Part shown: in pieces, positions 8,966 to 15,389 of the stretch
How the letters are laid out: each line of letters opens with the position of its first letter
Numbering within the stretch: position 1 is the stretch's first letter
NCBI GenBank assembly: GCA_028290225.1
Contig: JAQGKH010000011.1
Span: 1-19,979, forward strand
From: Devosia sp.
Lineage (GTDB): Bacteria > Pseudomonadota > Alphaproteobacteria > Rhizobiales > Devosiaceae
Length of the DNA: 19,979 nucleotides
Direction of reading: 5' to 3'
Program-made: the position numbers and the translations under genes
The notes under the pieces: model-generated
Databases searched by the model: none
What the model was told of the DNA's origin: nothing
What the model saw: the letters and a program-made list of their open reading frames with translations, nothing else

Positions 8966-9892
8966 TTAGTTCGTCTCGACCCCTAAGGCCCAGCACAGAA
9001 TGGCTTTTTGTGCATGAAGGCGGTTTTCCGCCTCGTCCCATACCACCGACTGCGGACCATCGATCACCTCGTCGGTGACCTCGTCGCCACGATGGGCAGG
9101 CAGGCAGTGCATGAACAAGGCATTCTTGTCCGCTTGCGCCATCAAATTGGGGTCCACACGATAGGGTTTCAAGACCCGGCGGCGCTCGGCGGCATCGGTA
9201 TCGCCCATGGATACCCAGGTATCGGTGATCACGAGGTCGGCGCCTTCCACTGCTTCGCGGGGATCCTCGATCAGCTTGACCCAGGAGCCGGCCTTCTTGA
9301 TGTCTTGCATCAAGTCCTTTTCCGGCCAGTATTCATCGGGCACCGCGATGGTCAGCTCGCATTCAAACAGTTCAGCGGCGTTGACCCAGGAATGCAGCAC
9401 ATTATTGCTGTCCCCCACCCAGGCAATCTTGGCGCCCTTGATGGGACCACGGTGTTCCTCGAAGGTCATAAGATCCGCCATGATCTGGCAGGGATGGGCG
9501 CGCCGGGTGAGGCCATTGATCACGGGCACGCTGGAGCCTTCGGCCAATTCCACCAGATCGGCATGAGACAGGATGCGGATCATGATCGCATCCACATAGC
9601 GGCTCATGACGCGCGCGGTATCCTGTAGCGTTTCCTCACGCGACAGCTGCATTTCCTGGCCCGAGAGCATGAGGGTTTCGCCGCCGAGTTGACGCATACC
9701 GACATCGAAGGACACGCGGGTACGGGTGGACTGGCGCTCGAAAATCATCGCCAACACCTTGTCCTTCAGGAGTTGGGGACGGTCGCCTTGCTTGAGCCGC
9801 TCCTTGAGCGACACCGCGCTGTCGAGCATGCCGCGCAGCTCGTCATAGGTGAAATCGTCGATATTGAGGAAGTGCCTTGGGTCGCCGGTCAT
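8966..9892 (-). CDS. argF: Ornithine carbamoyltransferase
   Basis: The enzyme joins carbamoyl phosphate to ornithine to give citrulline in arginine synthesis, as a cytosolic trimer. The carbamoyl-phosphate motif STRTR is at residues 55-59 and HPCQ at 133-136. The ornithine loop is DTWVSMG (224-230), and HCLPAHRG (262-269) holds the reactive Cys. Length (308 aa) is normal. These features separate it from aspartate carbamoyltransferase, which lacks the HCLP loop. It begins 41 bp after argD on the same strand, so co-transcription is likely. The ATG at 9892 is chosen from the normal N-terminus; its upstream ribosome site is only GGA-like. Confidence 0.97.
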   Translation of the reverse strand: MTGDPRHFLNIDDFTYDELRGMLDSAVSLKERLKQGDRPQLLKDKVLAMIFERQSTRTRVSFDVGMRQLGGETLMLSGQEMQLSREETLQDTARVMSRYVDAIMIRILSHADLVELAEGSSVPVINGLTRRAHPCQIMADLMTFEEHRGPIKGAKIAWVGDSNNVLHSWVNAAELFECELTIAVPDEYWPEKDLMQDIKKAGSWVKLIEDPREAVEGADLVITDTWVSMGDTDAAERRRVLKPYRVDPNLMAQADKNALFMHCLPAHRGDEVTDEVIDGPQSVVWDEAENRLHAQKAILCWALGVETN

Positions 9893-9933
9893 GTTGGCTG
9901 GTCCGGTTTGTCTTGGCTGCGCAAAGCAGCGGG

Positions 9934-11133
9934 TCAGTCGGCAGCGGGGCCGACACTGGCTTCTTGTTCGACGGCCTCGAAAGCGGCAGCGACCTTGCCA
10001 ACCGCTTCTTCGATGTCCGCTTCGGTGACAATCAGGGGTGGCAGGAGGCGCAGCACATTTTCGCCGGCGCCGATGGCCAGCAACTGGTGATCGCGGCGCA
10101 AGCGCTCAACGAAGTCACGGACCGGCGGTGTAATCTTGATGCCGGCCAGCAGGCCCTTGCCGCGCAGCTCCAGCACCTGCGACGGAAAGCGTTGCGCCAG
10201 TTGCTGCAGGTGCCAGGCGAGCCTTTGGCCCATCAGATCGACATGCTCGATGAAGCCGGGCGCCAGAATGCGGTCGAGAACGGCGTTCCCCACCGCCGTG
10301 GCGAGCGGATTGCCGCCATAGGTGGAGCCATGGGTGCCAGGCACCATGGAGGCCGCAACATCGCCCCTGGCCAGGCACGCGCCCAGCGGAAAGCCGCCGC
10401 CGATAGCCTTGGCGACCGCTACGATATCGGGGGTGATATTGCTCCACTCAAAAGCGAAGAACCGGCCGGTGCGGCCATAGCCACATTGCACCTCGTCCAG
10501 AACGAGCAGCATGCCGTGCTCGTCGCAAAGCCGCCGCAGCCCTTGCATGAACTCGGGCGTCATGGCGGTCACGCCCCCTTCGCCCTGCACGGTTTCAATG
10601 AGAATGGCGCAGGTTTGGGGGGTGATCAGCGCTTCCACCGCAGCCAGATCACCCGGAGCGGTGTGCTTGAAGCCGGGCATGGGCGGGCCGAAGCCTTCCA
10701 GGTAGCTGGGATTGCCACCTGCCGCGATGGTGCCCAGGGTTCGCCCGTGGAACGACCCGGTGAAGGCGATGATCTCGTAGCGCTCCGTTTCACCCTTGGC
10801 CCAGAAGTAATGCCGCGCCGTCTTGATGGCGCATTCAAGGGCTTCGGCCCCCGAATTGGTGAAGAAAACGGCGTCCGCAAAGGTGGCATCGACCAGCCGC
10901 TGGCCCAGACGCTCCTGATCGGGAATGGTGAACACATTGGAGGTGTGCCAGACCTTTTCGGCCGCCGACTTGAGGGCGCTCACCAGATGCGGGTCGCCAT
11001 GGCCCAAGGCATTCACGGCAATACCGGAATGGAAATCCAGGTAGGACACGCCGTGCTGATCATACAGGCGCATGCCTTCGCCCCGCTCAAAGGCAAGGGG
11101 GGAGCGGGCATAGGTGCCGTAGAGCGCAGACAT
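9934..11133 (-). CDS. argD: Acetylornithine aminotransferase (class III, PLP-dependent)
   Basis: ArgD transfers an amino group from glutamate to N-acetylglutamate semialdehyde in arginine synthesis and often also serves in lysine synthesis as DapC. The PLP site is complete: SGAEA (94-98) binds phosphate, LDEVQCGYGRTGR contains the pyridine-binding Asp213, and Lys242 in AKAIGGGFPLGA forms the Schiff base. The 399-residue length is typical. ATG at 11133 has AAGGA about 10 nt upstream and begins the usual SALYGTYARSPLAF; an ATG at 11160 would swallow that site. It is the first gene of argD-argF-hslO and is divergent from gcrA across 348 bp. Its location with argF supports the arginine role over other class III aminotransferases. 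Confidence 0.95.
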   Translation of the reverse strand: MSALYGTYARSPLAFERGEGMRLYDQHGVSYLDFHSGIAVNALGHGDPHLVSALKSAAEKVWHTSNVFTIPDQERLGQRLVDATFADAVFFTNSGAEALECAIKTARHYFWAKGETERYEIIAFTGSFHGRTLGTIAAGGNPSYLEGFGPPMPGFKHTAPGDLAAVEALITPQTCAILIETVQGEGGVTAMTPEFMQGLRRLCDEHGMLLVLDEVQCGYGRTGRFFAFEWSNITPDIVAVAKAIGGGFPLGACLARGDVAASMVPGTHGSTYGGNPLATAVGNAVLDRILAPGFIEHVDLMGQRLAWHLQQLAQRFPSQVLELRGKGLLAGIKITPPVRDFVERLRRDHQLLAIGAGENVLRLLPPLIVTEADIEEAVGKVAAAFEAVEQEASVGPAAD

Positions 11134-11177
11134 CGTGCTTGGATCCTTTTTTGTGAGCATACTGGAGGAGCGCTGCT

Positions 11178-11207
11178 TTTATGCAACTACACCCCTGAAA
11201 AAATCAA
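11178..11207 (-). promoter_or_regulatory. Candidate promoter of argD-argF-hslO
   Basis: On the minus strand TTGATT (complement of 11202-11207) and CATAAA (complement of 11178-11183) are 18 nt apart and resemble -35 and -10 elements. A start near 11171 would leave a leader of about 38 nt before the argD ATG. This is a match by eye to a loose consensus. Confidence 0.35.
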
Positions 11208-11224
11208 AAACGCGCCTCTTTTTG

Positions 11225-11243
11225 TTGCGCGTCGCGGGCGCAA
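11225..11243. promoter_or_regulatory. Inverted repeat TTGCGC-N7-GCGCAA, possible operator
   Basis: TTGCGC at 11225-11230 and GCGCAA at 11238-11243 are perfect 6-bp arms with a 7-bp GC-rich centre. It lies just upstream of the candidate argD -35 element, where an activator or repressor could bind. The regulator is not known, and the dyad does not match the usual ARG box well. Confidence 0.35.
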
Positions 11244-11296
11244 TTGAGCCGTTTCAAGCAGCAAAGTCAATGTTGCGGCGGGCAAGTGCCTGATTT

Positions 11297-11371
11297 GACT
11301 CAAGCTTTCTTAACCCCGTCTTAACCATTCATTTTCCGGGGAAAGTGGACGGGGACTCTTGATCCCGATTC
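11297..11371. promoter_or_regulatory. Cluster of three GANTC (CcrM methylation) sites upstream of gcrA
   Basis: GACTC occurs at 11297-11301 and 11354-11358, and GATTC at 11367-11371; another GATTC is at 11488-11492 just inside the gene. GANTC is the target of the cell-cycle methyltransferase CcrM, and GcrA reads this methylation in Caulobacter and rhizobia. Three in 75 bp upstream of gcrA suggests that methylation state could tune its own promoter. The sites are seen; their role is inference. Confidence 0.55.
11310..11324. promoter_or_regulatory. Perfect CtrA-type binding box TTAA-N7-TTAA upstream of gcrA
   Basis: TTAA at 11310-11313 and TTAA at 11321-11324 are separated by exactly 7 bp, which is the full consensus for the response regulator CtrA in alphaproteobacteria. 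It lies 158 bp before the chosen gcrA start. In Caulobacter CtrA represses gcrA, so a conserved CtrA-gcrA link is the natural reading here. Confidence 0.7.
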
Positions 11372-11373
11372 CG

Positions 11374-11475
11374 CCGATAGCGTACTCTCAAGGCTATCGG
11401 GAACACGATATCTCGTGTGGCGGACCCGCAAGACATACGATTTGTAGACTACCACGGCTGCCAGAGGCTTCTGGC
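11374..11475 (+). promoter_or_regulatory. Three consecutive perfect hairpins in the putative gcrA leader
   Basis: Three stems lie in tandem: CCGATAGC/GCTATCGG (11374-11381 with 11393-11400, 11-nt loop), ACACGA/TCGTGT (11403-11408 with 11413-11418, 4-nt loop) and GCCAGA/TCTGGC (11460-11465 with 11470-11475, 4-nt loop). If transcription starts near the CtrA box, all are in the 5' leader. The last ends 6 nt before the ATG at 11482 and would enclose the AGAGG that is the only upstream ribosome-site candidate. No T run follows any of them. Confidence 0.5.
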
Positions 11476-11481
11476 GGGACA

Positions 11482-12078
11482 ATGAAGGATTCTGCTTTGA
11501 CAATGGTTTCGGAAACACAGCCGCAAGGCTGGACAGATGACCGCGTGGAGCTCTTGAAGAAGCTTTGGATGGAAGGGTTGAGCGCCAGCCAGATCGCTGG
11601 GGAACTGGGAGAAGGGGTTACCCGCAATGCCGTGATCGGCAAGGTGCATCGGCTCAAGCTGTCGGCACGGGCCAAGCCGACCAACACGGCAGCCCGGTCT
11701 CGCCCCGCTCCGCGCCCGGCACCACGCCGGATGTCTTCCCCCTCTACCGGCAGCTCAAGCCCGATGACAGCTGCTGCGAGTGCATCCAAGCCGCGGCAGA
11801 TGGCCAGCCGGCCTCAGTCCATCGGCGCCACTGCATTGGCCGCAAGCCCGGAAATGGAATCCCAGCTTTATGTCGCTCCGGTGGTTGCCGAGCTCTTCGT
11901 GCCTGAAGACAAGCGCATCAGCCTACTGCAGCTGAGCGAGCAAACCTGCAAGTGGCCGATCGGCGACCCGCTGGCGAAGGATTTTTACTTCTGCGGCGGC
12001 CATGCACTCGAAAGCGGCCCGTATTGCGATTTCCATTCGCGCCGCGCCTACCATCAAGTGGACAAGAAGCGCCGCTGA
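11482..12078 (+). CDS. gcrA: GcrA family cell-cycle regulator
   Basis: GcrA is a sigma70-associated transcription factor that works with CcrM methylation at GANTC promoters to control the alphaproteobacterial cell cycle. The N-terminal DNA-binding region, starting at GWTDD (about residues 16-20) and running to GKVHRLKL (about 60), is characteristic. A long low-complexity Ala/Pro/Ser/Arg linker follows. The C-terminal sigma-interacting domain (about 155-190) has the conserved TCKWPIGDP, FYFCGGH and PYCDFH cysteine pattern. The start is uncertain: ATG 11482 adds 15 residues before the usual beginning, and ATG 11503 is closer to known homologues; neither has a strong ribosome site. GELGEGVTRNAV carries one extra residue compared with the common ELGGVTRNAV. 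It is divergent from argD. Confidence 0.92.
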   Translation: MKDSALTMVSETQPQGWTDDRVELLKKLWMEGLSASQIAGELGEGVTRNAVIGKVHRLKLSARAKPTNTAARSRPAPRPAPRRMSSPSTGSSSPMTAAASASKPRQMASRPQSIGATALAASPEMESQLYVAPVVAELFVPEDKRISLLQLSEQTCKWPIGDPLAKDFYFCGGHALESGPYCDFHSRRAYHQVDKKRR

Positions 12079-12092
12079 ACAGCGTCGTGATG

Positions 12093-12224
12093 GCGGGCGC
12101 AAGGGCGCCCGCGCCGGGTGATCAGAGCCGGGTCTGGCCCTTGCGATCACCCCGCACTTCGGGCCCCTGCCCCCAAAATATCCCCTTGTCTCACAATCCT
12201 CAGCCAACACCGGCTGCGCCGGTG
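12093..12224. terminator. Two hairpins between convergent gcrA and phoR, possible terminators
   Basis: GCGGGCGC/GCGCCCGC (12093-12100 with 12105-12112) forms a perfect 8-bp stem 14 bp after the gcrA stop. CACCGGC/GCCGGTG (12208-12214 with 12218-12224) forms a 7-bp stem 59 bp past the phoR stop. Neither has a clear T run, so they are only candidate transcript ends. Confidence 0.35.
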
Positions 12225-12283
12225 CAGCAATCCGCTGCCTCGAACGGTGTTCGCGAACTCGCGAGTTGCGCGTCGTCAGCACG

Positions 12284-13582
12284 CTAGGGCAGCAGCACAT
12301 CCACCTGCATCCCCTCGCCCAGTTGGCTGCGGATGGTGAGCTGCCCGCGATGCCGGCTGACAATGTGCTTGACGATGGCGAGCCCGAGCCCGGTGCCCTT
12401 GCGCTTGCGGCTGACATCGGCATCGATGCGATAGAACCGTTCGGTGAGGCGCGGTACGTGTTCGGGCGGCACGCCGGGCCCGTGATCCACGACGCGGATC
12501 AGGTGGGCAAAGCCTACGCGATTGGCGGGCTGCAGCACGACTTCGACAGTCCTGCCGCCCGAGCCATATTTGATGGCATTGTCGATGAGGTTCTCGAACA
12601 CTTCATAGAGTTGACCCCGATCCCCCGTGGTAGTGGTGGGACCATCGGGCAGGCTCATGACGATATCCAGATCTGCCGCCTTGGCCTGGGTCTCCAGGCC
12701 GTCCCGTACTTCGCGCAGCAGGCCGGCCAATTCGGTGGTGCCGGTCGGCCTGACATGCTGGTGCATCTCGATGCGGGAGAGCGATAACAGGTCATCCACC
12801 AGCTTGCTCATGCGCTCGGCCTGGCCACGCATGATGACAAGGAAACGTTCGCGCGCCGCAACGTCTCTTGCGGCAGGGCCGAGCAGCGTATCGATGAAAC
12901 CCAGCAGGGATGCCAGCGGGGTGCGCAGTTCGTGGCTGGCATTGGCGATGAAATCGGCCCGCATGGCGTCCACCCGCTTGAGCTCCGTCAGGCTCTGCAC
13001 CGTCATCACCAATTGACGCGTCGGATCCTCGAACCAGTCCACTCCCGCGCGCAGCAATGGAGCGATGGCGACCTTGTCCCAGGTTTCGGATGGCAAGGTC
13101 TCGTGAATCTCCACGGCCTGGGGCCTTCCGGTGCGCAAGGCTGCGTCAAGGGCCTGCACCAGATCAGGGTTGCGCAGCGACAAGGTCAGGCGCTTACCGA
13201 CCGAAATGGCGGGGAACTGCTGGTGCGCCGCTTGATTGGCATGCACGAGAATGGAGCGGGCATCCAGAACAAGGCATGGCTCGACCAGCGCATCGGCAAA
13301 GGCGGCAACAGCTGCGTTGTCCTCCGCTGTGGCGGAGGGCAATGGCACGGCCGCCCCCGAAGGGGCAGCGGAAATCGGCTGGGCACCAATGGGCAGCAAC
13401 GCAATGGTGGCGGCAAGCAGGGCAAAGGCAAAGACCGCGCCCCACCAGGCCAGTCCGCTCCAAAGCACCAGAGCCGCAAGGACCGCCCCAATCACCACCA
13501 ACAAGAGCACCTGCACAGGCAACCGAGGCGCGGGGGCAGCAGTTGAGGGCCGAAGTGCTGGCGGGATGTTGGCGTCGTCCAT
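12284..13582 (-). CDS. phoR: PhoR-like membrane sensor histidine kinase
   Basis: The 432-residue protein has two N-terminal membrane helices with almost no periplasmic loop (about 22-41 and 45-64). A PAS domain follows (about 95-180), then a HisKA domain with ASHELRTPLAS around His217. The ATPase domain shows the N box ENLIDNAIKYG (330-340), DHGPG (366-370) and GTGLGLAIVKH (396-406). This layout without a large sensory loop is that of PhoR, which phosphorylates PhoB when phosphate is scarce, via PstSCAB and PhoU. None of those genes is adjacent; instead the gene converges on gcrA and is divergent from ppk2. Start ATG 13582 precedes the first helix with little N-terminal excess; a GTG 12 nt earlier is possible. 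Another EnvZ/OmpR-type sensor cannot be excluded. Confidence 0.85.
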   Translation of the reverse strand: MDDANIPPALRPSTAAPAPRLPVQVLLLVVIGAVLAALVLWSGLAWWGAVFAFALLAATIALLPIGAQPISAAPSGAAVPLPSATAEDNAAVAAFADALVEPCLVLDARSILVHANQAAHQQFPAISVGKRLTLSLRNPDLVQALDAALRTGRPQAVEIHETLPSETWDKVAIAPLLRAGVDWFEDPTRQLVMTVQSLTELKRVDAMRADFIANASHELRTPLASLLGFIDTLLGPAARDVAARERFLVIMRGQAERMSKLVDDLLSLSRIEMHQHVRPTGTTELAGLLREVRDGLETQAKAADLDIVMSLPDGPTTTTGDRGQLYEVFENLIDNAIKYGSGGRTVEVVLQPANRVGFAHLIRVVDHGPGVPPEHVPRLTERFYRIDADVSRKRKGTGLGLAIVKHIVSRHRGQLTIRSQLGEGMQVDVLLP

Positions 13583-13597
13583 GCTTGAGATCACCGT

Positions 13598-13614
13598 CCG
13601 CCAAACTCTGGCGG
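13598..13614. promoter_or_regulatory. Perfect 6-bp dyad CCGCCA-N5-TGGCGG between phoR and ppk2
   Basis: CCGCCA (13598-13603) and TGGCGG (13609-13614) are perfect inverted arms, 16 bp upstream of the phoR start and 57 bp upstream of the ppk2 start. It could be an operator serving both genes or a leader hairpin of phoR. It does not resemble a Pho box of CTGTCAT repeats, which I could not find in this 88-bp region. Confidence 0.3.
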
Positions 13615-13670
13615 CTCTTGCGTGCGAAACCCCCATATAGCACGCTCGATATGACAAGGGAGCGACAAGA

Positions 13671-14528
13671 TTGAGCGATCCTCTCGACGGTTTCGATATC
13701 GAAGACCCCAAGCTGCCCGCCTCCATCAAGAAGAAGGCATTGCGCTCGGGCGGTTATCCCTATGCTGAAAAGCTCGACAGGGAGACCTACGAAACCCAGA
13801 TGTATGCGCTGCAAAAGCAGCTGGTGCTGCTGCAAGCCCATCTGCTCGCCAACGGCGAGCGCGTCATGTTGGTCTTTGAAGGTCGTGACGCGGCGGGCAA
13901 GGGCGGCACCATCAAGACCTATCTGCAGAATCTCAATGCCCGTCACAATCTGATCGCTGCGCTGCCCAAGCCGAACGATCGGGAAAGAACGCAATGGTAC
14001 TTTCAGCGCTATGTGGACTGGCTGCCGGCCGGCGGGGAAACCGTGCTGTTTGATCGCTCCTGGTATAACCGGGCCGGCGTTGAACGGGTGATGGGCTATG
14101 CCACGCCCGAGCAGGTGGAGCATTTCCTGCACGAGGCGCCCGAATTCGAGCGGCGGCTGACCAATGATGGCATTCACCTGTTCAAGTTCTGGCTCTCGAT
14201 CGGCCGTGAAATGCAGCTCAAGCGCTTCCATGACCGTCGGCACGATCCGCTCAAGGTATGGAAGCTGTCGCCGATCGACATCGAAGCCTTGGGACGGTGG
14301 GACGCTTATACCGAAGCGCGCGACGCCATGTTTGCCCATACCGATGTCCCCCATGCCCCCTGGGGCGTGGTGCGGGCCAACGACAAGCGGCGGGCACGGC
14401 TCAACCTGATCCGCACCGTGCTGCATCGCCTCCAGTTCCGCGGCAAGGATGTCGAGGCGATCGGCGCCGTCGATCCCCTGATCGTCATGGACACCCGTGC
14501 GTTTCTGGCGCTCAAGGGTCAGCACTGA
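13671..14528 (+). CDS. ppk2: Polyphosphate kinase 2 family protein (PPK2)
   Basis: PPK2 enzymes move phosphate between polyphosphate and nucleoside di- or monophosphates in the cytosol. Walker A is GRDAAGKGGT at residues 71-80, and Walker B with the following Tyr/Asn is DRSWYNR at 128-134; the Arg-rich lid region follows around KRFHDRRHDPLKVWK. The length of 285 residues fits a single-domain (class I-like) PPK2. The start is TTG at 13671 with GGGAG 8 nt upstream; no ATG lies near the N-terminus. It is divergent from phoR, which suggests that phosphate status controls it. Whether it makes mainly GTP, ATP or polyphosphate cannot be told. Confidence 0.95.
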   Translation: MSDPLDGFDIEDPKLPASIKKKALRSGGYPYAEKLDRETYETQMYALQKQLVLLQAHLLANGERVMLVFEGRDAAGKGGTIKTYLQNLNARHNLIAALPKPNDRERTQWYFQRYVDWLPAGGETVLFDRSWYNRAGVERVMGYATPEQVEHFLHEAPEFERRLTNDGIHLFKFWLSIGREMQLKRFHDRRHDPLKVWKLSPIDIEALGRWDAYTEARDAMFAHTDVPHAPWGVVRANDKRRARLNLIRTVLHRLQFRGKDVEAIGAVDPLIVMDTRAFLALKGQH

Positions 14529-14621
14529 TGCAAAGGTGGATTGCGAGCCGGCGTGCATTGACAGCCTGCCCGATTCCCTCACAAGTGCGGCGCGCACACC
14601 AAGCGGCGCGGGGGCAAGGTC

Positions 14622-15389
14622 GTGGTTTTGTCCGATAAGGCCGTTGTGGTCACCAATGCGCGGGGCTCGTCGCCCTTTGTTGTTGTGTGCGACCACGCAT
14701 CCAATCGCATCCCCGAGCGCTATGGCGACCTGGGGCTTTCCCATGTCGAGCGGCTGAGCCACATCGCCTGGGATCCTGGTGCCCTGGCGGTCAGCCGGGC
14801 CCTTTCGGACGCACTGGACGCGCCCCTGGTGCAGTCAACGGTGTCGCGGCTGGTGATCGACTGCAATCGCGACCTCGATGCACCCGACCTGATCTGGACG
14901 CTTTCGGAAGCCACGCCCATTCGCGCCAACGAGAACGTTGATCAACAAGAGCGGCTGTTCCGGATCAACCACTTCCACCAGCCCTATCACGCCTCCATCC
15001 AGACCCTTCTGGAGGCGCGGCGCCATGCCGGACACGAAGCCATTCTGGTGTGCGTGCACTCGTTCACCCCGGTTTATCACGGGGTAACAAGGCCTTGGCC
15101 CATCGGGCTGATCCACGGCACGGATCAGCGCTTCACCCGCGCGCTTTTCGTCGCTCTGAAGGCCGAGGACCCCGAACTTAATGTCGGATGGAACCTGCCC
15201 TATGCCGCCCAAAAGGGCGTTACACTGACGCTCGAAAAGCACGGGGATGGACGGGGGCTGGACGCAACCATGATCGAGATCCGCCATGACGAGATCCTCG
15301 AAACCGATGGCGTGCGCTGCTGGTCGGATCGGCTGGCCCGCTGCCTTGTGGCTGCGCGGCAGATGCGCCGAGGGCGCGTGGCGAGCTAA
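14622..15389 (+). CDS. N-formylglutamate amidohydrolase family protein
   Basis: The family hydrolyses N-formyl-L-glutamate, or related N-acyl compounds, with a bound zinc. The conserved blocks are CDHASN (23-28), AWDPGA (49-54), DCNRDLDAP (80-88), VHSFTP (145-150) and a C-terminal MIEIRHDE. Length (255 aa) is normal. GTG at 14622 and TTG at 14628 are both possible starts; AAGG at 14616-14619 is better spaced for the TTG, while GGGG serves the GTG. No histidine-use (hut) genes are near, so the true substrate is open. It follows ppk2 by 93 bp on the same strand and overlaps the stop of the convergent dehydrogenase by 4 nt. Confidence 0.88.
   Translation: MVLSDKAVVVTNARGSSPFVVVCDHASNRIPERYGDLGLSHVERLSHIAWDPGALAVSRALSDALDAPLVQSTVSRLVIDCNRDLDAPDLIWTLSEATPIRANENVDQQERLFRINHFHQPYHASIQTLLEARRHAGHEAILVCVHSFTPVYHGVTRPWPIGLIHGTDQRFTRALFVALKAEDPELNVGWNLPYAAQKGVTLTLEKHGDGRGLDATMIEIRHDEILETDGVRCWSDRLARCLVAARQMRRGRVAS

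Larger units (their letters stand above)
11134..11481. other. 348-bp divergent regulatory region between argD and gcrA
   Basis: No gene is seen here. The argD side holds a candidate promoter and a TTGCGC dyad; the gcrA side holds a CtrA-type box, three GANTC sites and three consecutive perfect hairpins, each listed separately. The stretch is more AT-rich than its neighbours around 11190-11330, as expected of promoters. Confidence 0.8.

Noticed and set aside
9877..11247. A 456-codon open frame on the plus strand opposite argD
   Set aside because: The minus strand carries a complete PLP aminotransferase; the plus frame has the Gly/His/Gln-rich composition of a shadow frame.
13583..13670. A Pho box in the phoR-ppk2 promoter region
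   Set aside because: No tandem CTGTCAT-like repeats with 4-bp spacing were found; only a lone ATGACA is present.
13194..14762. A 522-codon open frame on the minus strand opposite ppk2 and part of phoR
   Set aside because: It spans two well-supported genes and their promoter region and shows no recognisable motif; it is an antisense artefact of GC bias.
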